The position numbers and the translations under genes were made by a program. A stretch of DNA of 24,906 bases. Origin: a virus. Below are positions 20,901-24,906 of the stretch, one piece after another. Each line of letters begins with the position of its first letter. The stretch's first letter is position 1. The stretch spans positions 1 through 24,906 of the IMG/VR virus record IMGVR_UViG_3300033571_008596; one strand, given 5' to 3'. The notes under the pieces are model-generated. The model saw nothing but the letters and a program-made list of their open reading frames with translations, was not told the origin of the DNA and searched no databases.

Positions 20901-21494
20901 ATGCCAAGTACTTGCGGAGCAATCATAGACGACTTAGTTTATGATTGCAACAACAAATCGACTGGAGGATTACAACAGGAAATGAAACTTGTAAATCTAT
21001 CCGATATTAAAGACAATCTTGCTCAGTTTACAATTGAGGACGATGCTACAAACCATACGATTTCTGCATTCACAGGAACAGCAGCAAACTTAAATGGAGT
21101 AACCGTAGAAGGTATTCCAAATAAGCAATTGCTTAAAGCTGGATTTGCTACTACAGAAACGGATTTTGGAACTTTTGTTACTCACAATGTGGATGTATGG
21201 AGTCAATCTGTTACTGAGAAATCAATGTTGTTTTTGAAATCATTAGTCAATGGAGCTGAGGTAGTAGCTTTTGTGAAAAACAAAACTGGACCTAATAGCC
21301 AAGACGAAACTTACTGGGTTTATGGATTTAACAACGGTTTGAAATTATCTGATACTACTTTCAACTCTGCTGAAAATAGTGGATCTTTCATTATTCCAAT
21401 GACATCCAAAGAACCAGATTTGGAACCAACACTTCCTTACAGATTGTTGATCACAGATTTAGCTACAACTAAAACTTTCTTTGATTCATTATAA
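20901..21494 (+). CDS. Probable tail tube (major tail) protein, 197 aa
   Basis: Begins MPSTCGAIIDDLVYDCNNKS, then TGGLQQEMKLVNLSDIKDNL. The Cys...Asp-Cys...GGL...LVNLSDI pattern is one I associate with abundant structural proteins following the capsid gene in Bacteroidota phages. The rest is strand-rich with Gly/Thr/Asn turns (ETYWVYGFNNGLKLSDTTFN) and ends in a DLATTKTFF strand, as tail-tube beta-sandwiches do. Codons look like those of the capsid gene, suggesting strong expression. It could instead be a capsid decoration protein; the size and fold impression favour the tube. Confidence 0.5.
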   Translation: MPSTCGAIIDDLVYDCNNKSTGGLQQEMKLVNLSDIKDNLAQFTIEDDATNHTISAFTGTAANLNGVTVEGIPNKQLLKAGFATTETDFGTFVTHNVDVWSQSVTEKSMLFLKSLVNGAEVVAFVKNKTGPNSQDETYWVYGFNNGLKLSDTTFNSAENSGSFIIPMTSKEPDLEPTLPYRLLITDLATTKTFFDSL

Positions 21495-21495
21495 T

Positions 21496-22317
21496 ATGGA
21501 TTTGACTAAGGAACAATTAGCTACAAAAAAAGGGTCCGATGTTAGACACAACGGACCCCTATTTGATCTGTTCAAAAAGTACATAATCGAAGATTGGGGA
21601 CACATCCCTGCTGGTTGTTTTGGTTGTGACTTTAATAAGCACTTTCAAAAATGGTCTCAACCCTATTTGAAAAAAACAAAATCAGAAATTAAAAAAAGAG
21701 AAATCATGCAAAGAGATTATATCCTAAAAGATGAGAACTATAAAACCTTTTTTAAAGGTGAAGTTCTAAGCAAAAATAGTTCTTCTTCTGAGTGGGCAGA
21801 ATTCGTAAAAGAAAATCCAGCTCAAGAAGAAAAAAGAAGAAACTTATTTTCTAAATTACCATCATCACTTACATCGGATGCTGAAAAAGCTATTGAAGAT
21901 GAAAAAGTTGAAAAAGACGAATTAGAAAAAAAGCCAGAATCAGTACTCCCTGCGGATGTTAGAATTGATCCAGAGACTGGAATGATTATTCACGTTGTTA
22001 CTGAAAAAACTTTAGAAGACAATCCGGGGCTTGCAGAAGAGGGAGTTCAAGTTGGAGACGAAATCTTGATCGATCCAAATGAAACAGAGGAAACTGAAAC
22101 AGAGGAAACTGAAACAGAGGAAACTGAAACAGAGGAAACTGAAACAGAAGAAACTGAAACAGAAGAAACTGAAACAGAAGAAACTGAAACAGAAGAAACT
22201 GAAACAGATTCAGCTGCTGAAGATTTCCAAGACGATTTAATGGGAGACAATACTCCTAATGGAGAAGTCAAAAAAGAAGATAAGCCAAAAGCAAAAAAGG
22301 CTTCGGCTAAAAAATAA
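21496..22317 (+). CDS. Acidic late protein with eight 15-bp tandem repeats, 273 aa
   Basis: The ATG at 21496 is chosen over a TTG at 21481 inside the previous gene. Residues 1-70 look folded, with HIPAGCFGCDFNKHFQKWSQ. A segment near residues 155-190 (VLPADVRIDPETGMIIHVVT) may form a small strand domain. Residues about 196-238 are a Thr/Glu repeat from eight 15-bp units. The C-terminus is a Lys-rich tail (KKEDKPKAKKASAKK). An acidic run next to a basic tail suggests a disordered linker. It lies between the tail-tube gene and the terminator, so a virion or assembly role is likely, but I do not recognise the family. Confidence 0.68.
   Translation: MDLTKEQLATKKGSDVRHNGPLFDLFKKYIIEDWGHIPAGCFGCDFNKHFQKWSQPYLKKTKSEIKKREIMQRDYILKDENYKTFFKGEVLSKNSSSSEWAEFVKENPAQEEKRRNLFSKLPSSLTSDAEKAIEDEKVEKDELEKKPESVLPADVRIDPETGMIIHVVTEKTLEDNPGLAEEGVQVGDEILIDPNETEETETEETETEETETEETETEETETEETETEETETEETETDSAAEDFQDDLMGDNTPNGEVKKEDKPKAKKASAKK
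22081..22208 (+). repeat. Coding tandem repeat, 15-bp unit, eight copies in two blocks
   Basis: GAAACAGAGGAAACT occurs four times (22081-22140). GAAACAGAAGAAACT then occurs four times (22141-22200), followed by a partial GAAACAGA. Each unit encodes Glu-Thr-Glu-Glu-Thr; the two blocks differ only by a silent G/A change (GAG versus GAA). The block structure points to repeat growth by slippage or unequal exchange after the silent change. Confidence 0.97.
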
Positions 22318-22330
22318 AAAATTATTTATT

Positions 22331-22360
22331 AAAATCCCTTCTACTCAGAAGGGATTTTCT
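22331..22360 (+). terminator. Intrinsic terminator after the head block
   Basis: AAAATCCCTTCT (22331-22342), loop ACTC, AGAAGGGATTTT (22347-22358), then CT: a perfect 12-bp stem with flanking A and T runs that could act in both directions. It closes the operon that ends at 22317. Confidence 0.9.
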
Positions 22361-22368
22361 TAATTTTG
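22361..22368 (+). promoter_or_regulatory. Candidate -7 box before the portal gene
   Basis: TAATTTTG directly after the terminator matches TAnnTTTG exactly and is identical to the box at 6909-6916; a transcript would start near 22375, 13 nt before the ATG. No TTTG lies at the usual upstream distance, since that stretch is the terminator stem, so the call is tentative. Confidence 0.38.
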
Positions 22369-22387
22369 AAAAAATCTAAAATTAACC

Positions 22388-23767
22388 ATGGAGCAGTCTA
22401 ATCAAAAATCGAAATTCAAAAAATTTGTCATCGATATAGTTGAACTATTCGATCGATCAATTACATTCGACGAGCAAGACAAAATCTATAAAAATGATTT
22501 GGATAACTTATATCCAAATCGAATGGAAAACTTAGAAAGAAATTCTAAGACAGCCATTAGTTGTTCTAGAAAACTGGGACAATATATTTTTGGAAAAGGA
22601 TTCCAAAATCCAGATTATGAAATGAAATCTAGATCTGGAGAAACAATCGATTTGAATGGGGCTTTATCTATGGTTACTGAAAGCCTTAGAACTCATAGAG
22701 GAGTTTACATCCATTTGAATTATGATATTGAAAATAAAGTTAACTATTTTGATGTTCTAGATTTTAAGAAATGTAGAGTTTCAAAAGTGGATCACTTAGG
22801 TTATCCGGGAGTAATCATATATAAAGACTGGTCAAAAAAATCTTCATTGTTTGACCTATCAAAAAATAAAGACGTTCAATGGTTTTACCCATTCAATAAA
22901 AAGAATATCAATGCCCAAAGATTGGCGGATGTTCAAAATCCAAAAAAGAAAGTACAAACTGAGGAATTGATTCGACAATACAGAGGTCAAGTTTTATTCT
23001 TTAGTCTAGATAAAACTAGTATTTATCCTTATGCTTGGTTATCTGGCCAAGCTGTTTATGATGCTGATTCAGAATTCAGATTAGCCTTATACAGAAACAA
23101 TTCTATTAGAAAAGGTTTTCAGGACAAAACAATGTTTATCCTTAATGGTTTTGATAATTCTACTAAAAAAGATTTTGACAAAACAAGTAAGGAATGGTTA
23201 GGAGCAGAAAATGCTGGTAGTGTTTTCACATTCTCAACTCCAGAATTTGTCGAGGATCCAAATAAATTGATTGTTCCTGTTCAGCTTAAATCTTCGTATG
23301 ATTCTAAGAAATTTGAATTGGATGAAAAAGCTTTTGAAGATTCAATAGCTAAATGTTATTTGGACATTCCAAAAGTTTTAATCAATGATAGAGAAGGAGG
23401 AGTTTTTGGATCTTCAGGTAGTGCAATTGAGGAAGCTCAAAAATTATACTCAAATGGAACTGGATTCCTAAGATCAAAAATAGAAGACGTTTTCTTTGAT
23501 ATTTTTGAAATAGAAGGCAATGAAATAATTCCATTAGTTTCTGATAGCGAAATAGATACCTCTGACCAAATCAGGCTTAAGTCTCAAGCAGAATTAAAAG
23601 CATCAGTAGGAGGAGTAACAACTCTTATGGATCTTGTAAAAGCTGTAAACGCTAAAGAGATTCCGGTTGAGAATGCTGTCGAAATAGTAAAAGAGATTTA
23701 CGGAATAAGTGAAGAACTAGCTAACAAAATGTTAACCATTAATAATCCGGGAAATGGCAAAATGTAA
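22388..23767 (+). CDS. Portal protein (probable), 459 aa
   Basis: The length fits a portal and it is the only protein here of suitable size and composition. The start (MEQSNQKSKFKKFVIDIVEL) leads to YKNDLDNLYPNRMENLERNS and CSRKLGQYIFGKGFQNPDYE. The core alternates strands and helices (HRGVYIHLNYDIENKVNYFD; VLDFKKCRVSKVDHLG). The late segment VFGSSGSAIEEAQKLYSNGT and a C-terminal helical region resemble portal stem and crown regions. The portal is the head vertex through which DNA enters. It lies behind its own terminator and promoter candidate, and downstream of the capsid gene, contrary to the usual order. It overlaps the next gene by 14 nt. Confidence 0.65.
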   Translation: MEQSNQKSKFKKFVIDIVELFDRSITFDEQDKIYKNDLDNLYPNRMENLERNSKTAISCSRKLGQYIFGKGFQNPDYEMKSRSGETIDLNGALSMVTESLRTHRGVYIHLNYDIENKVNYFDVLDFKKCRVSKVDHLGYPGVIIYKDWSKKSSLFDLSKNKDVQWFYPFNKKNINAQRLADVQNPKKKVQTEELIRQYRGQVLFFSLDKTSIYPYAWLSGQAVYDADSEFRLALYRNNSIRKGFQDKTMFILNGFDNSTKKDFDKTSKEWLGAENAGSVFTFSTPEFVEDPNKLIVPVQLKSSYDSKKFELDEKAFEDSIAKCYLDIPKVLINDREGGVFGSSGSAIEEAQKLYSNGTGFLRSKIEDVFFDIFEIEGNEIIPLVSDSEIDTSDQIRLKSQAELKASVGGVTTLMDLVKAVNAKEIPVENAVEIVKEIYGISEELANKMLTINNPGNGKM

Positions 23768-24323
23768 CTTAGAAAATATATGGATTGATAAATCTGATTT
23801 TGATTGCATAGGTCAAGTAGCTAAACATTGTGATTGGGATCAACTTTGTATATTCATCAGAGAGCAAAAAAACTTATTCATCATTCCTAAAATCGGATAT
23901 TGTTTAGTAAAAGTTATAGATGCTAATTTGACTGATGAAACAATTATAAAATTACTATGTGGCGGAGAATACGAAAAGACTGATGGAACGCCAGGATATT
24001 TCTTTGGATTGAAAAGAGTATTGACTCACGCTAGTTATGCTGCTTATATTTTCAGACACGGGATGGTTGATACTCCTTTTGGAGTAGTTCAGAAATTAAA
24101 TCAAGATAGTTTGCCAACTCCTTTAAATGAATTGAGGAGTATTAAAAACGAACATTATAATAATGCTCTTTTATACATGGAAGATTTTAAAGGCTTTTTA
24201 GACACTTTTAAAGATGTCCCTTTATTATCCGATTGTTTTGAAAATTCATGCCGTACGGGACAAGAAAACGCATCGACACAAAGAAGACAATATTCATTTG
24301 CTAATATTACAAAAGATGAGTAA
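23754..24323 (+). CDS. Probable head-tail connector protein, 189 aa
   Basis: Begins MAKCNLENIWIDKSDFDCIG and overlaps the portal gene by 14 nt. Central features are KLLCGGEYEKTDGTPGYFFG and LKRVLTHASYAAYIFRHGMV, then DTPFGVVQKLNQDSLPTPL and a helix (NELRSIKNEHYNNALLYMED). The pattern of L-x-x-x-L...YxxYIFRxGxxxTPFGVVxKxNxxS is one I associate with neck or connector proteins of Bacteroidota phages, which carry a small helical bundle. The position right after the portal fits a connector. It has six Cys. Confidence 0.5.
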   Translation: MAKCNLENIWIDKSDFDCIGQVAKHCDWDQLCIFIREQKNLFIIPKIGYCLVKVIDANLTDETIIKLLCGGEYEKTDGTPGYFFGLKRVLTHASYAAYIFRHGMVDTPFGVVQKLNQDSLPTPLNELRSIKNEHYNNALLYMEDFKGFLDTFKDVPLLSDCFENSCRTGQENASTQRRQYSFANITKDE

Positions 24324-24675
24324 TTTTCAACAAATATTTTTGCCACTAGGAGATAAGAATACTTATACTCAAGGAGACACTTTCCCTGAGGTTTTATTTG
24401 AATTCGACGATTTGGATCCAATCGATTTAACGGGATGTCAAATCAATTTAGATATTTATTCCCATTGTTCAAATAAAGTTCAAAGTTTTAGAGTCGGTCA
24501 AGGATTAACTATATTAAGTTCTAAAAGTTTTAAGATGGATGAGATTCCTGAAAATAAATCTAAATTTTATCCTATAGGAATTCTGAAAGGAGATTTAGAA
24601 ATAATTAATCCAGAAGGGTTAAAACAAACATATTTCGAAGTTATTTTTAAAATAAGAAAACAAATAACCCAATGA
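24316..24675 (+). CDS. BppU-N-like tail/baseplate adaptor, 119 aa
   Basis: The ATG at 24316 overlaps the preceding stop by 8 nt; an in-frame ATG at 24214 would overlap that gene by 110 nt and is rejected. The protein contains DKNTYTQGDTFPEVLFEFDD, then LDPIDLTGCQINLDIYSH and a closing GLKQTYFEVIFKIRKQ. The GDTFxxxxFxFxDxxPIDLTGxxIxxxI pattern is typical of small beta-sandwich adaptors, related to the N-terminal domain of lactococcal BppU, that anchor fibres to the tail. The next gene is a fibre, matching that role. The stop overlaps its start by 4 nt (ATGA). Confidence 0.68.
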   Translation: MSNFQQIFLPLGDKNTYTQGDTFPEVLFEFDDLDPIDLTGCQINLDIYSHCSNKVQSFRVGQGLTILSSKSFKMDEIPENKSKFYPIGILKGDLEIINPEGLKQTYFEVIFKIRKQITQ

Positions 24676-24906
24676 GTGTAAATGCTTCTCAAAATGTCAT
24701 TCAATTAAATTTAAAAGTTTCTCAAACTATTAATCAATTGAATTTAACAGTTACCCAAGACGGTCTTTCGGTCTCGGTCAGTCCTGTTGTATATACATCT
24801 AGAGATGAAACTGACCCAGTATTTCAAGCATGGTTAGCCACAAATCCCTTAAATGGTTTTATCACTCAGGAAACTGACCCTATATTTCAAGCATGGTTAG
24901 CCACAA
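24672..24906 (+). CDS. Tail fibre/appendage protein, N-terminal part (3' end outside window)
   Basis: The frame opens at an ATG overlapping the previous stop and runs to the window end (78 complete codons). The start has a repeated beta segment (VIQLNLKVSQ and INQLNLTVTQ), then the unit ETDPVFQAWLATN, repeated 21 residues later as ETDPIFQAWLAT. ETDPxFxAW units of this kind recur in tail fibres of Bacteroidota phages as far as I recall, where they precede the receptor-binding region. Protein length and C-terminus are not visible. The preceding adaptor would link it to the virion. Confidence 0.72.
   Translation, partial: MSVNASQNVIQLNLKVSQTINQLNLTVTQDGLSVSVSPVVYTSRDETDPVFQAWLATNPLNGFITQETDPIFQAWLAT
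24807..24906 (+). repeat. 63-bp period coding repeat in the tail-fibre gene
   Basis: A 37-bp stretch at 24807-24843 (starting GAAACTGACCC) returns at 24870-24906 with two differences, giving a 63-bp (21-codon) period. The second copy runs to the window edge, so more copies may follow. Confidence 0.9.

Noticed and set aside
22047-22271. Minus-strand ORF of Ser/Val repeats
   Set aside because: It is the antisense reading of the 15-bp tandem repeat, which keeps a frame open by chance, and no start or neighbour supports it.
1-24906. Integrase, attachment sites or lysogeny regulator that would mark a prophage
   Set aside because: No recombinase motif, tRNA-linked repeat or phage-repressor pair was found. 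The winged-helix protein at 3363 alone does not show lysogeny.

Overview
This window is part of a double-stranded DNA tailed phage with a long-tail (siphovirus-like) gene set. It is either a virion genome or a prophage segment of a Bacteroidota host, most likely Flavobacteriia. The grounds are the low GC content, A-rich translation starts that mostly lack Shine-Dalgarno sequences, -7 elements of the Bacteroidota form TAnnTTTG, a signal peptide ending in Ala-Gln, and several structural proteins of a kind common in Bacteroidota phages. Every gene I accept is on the + strand. I see no integrase, repressor, lysis gene, tRNA, IS element or CRISPR array.

Positions 1-6393 form an early/accessory region of 17 short, tightly packed genes. 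Recognisable members are a DEDDh (DnaQ-like) 3'-5' exonuclease, a DUF6283-like Cys protein, a winged-helix protein, a signal-peptide-bearing probable outer-membrane protein beside a two-helix membrane protein, and a DUF2786-domain protein. A 95-bp leader carrying a promoter candidate occurs twice (2483 and 3272) and brackets three tiny genes.

Positions 6394-6939 form the only long gene-free stretch. It holds seven exact TGTA[AC]ACAAT boxes in both orientations, a DnaA-box match and an AT-rich core, which together look like a replication origin. Next comes a promoter candidate, a roughly 170-nt segment with competing and pseudoknot-capable pairings, a strong intrinsic terminator and a second promoter-like -7 box just before the terminase genes.

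Positions 6940-24906 hold packaging and virion genes in an unusual order: TerS, TerL, five probable tail or connector genes including a 902-aa tail protein, the tape measure (1193 aa), a Cys-rich and an HTH-like protein, a ClpP-type head protease with a scaffold-like C-terminus, the major capsid protein, a probable tail-tube protein, a protein with a 15-bp tandem repeat, a terminator, the portal, a connector-like protein, a BppU-N-like adaptor and the start of a tail-fibre gene. Tail genes lie between terminase and head genes, and the portal lies downstream of the capsid gene. Most genes touch or overlap by 1-35 nt, suggesting long operons restarted at about 6909, 18640 and 22361.

Functional calls rest on motifs, length and position only. 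No database search was possible, and hypothetical genes are labelled as such.
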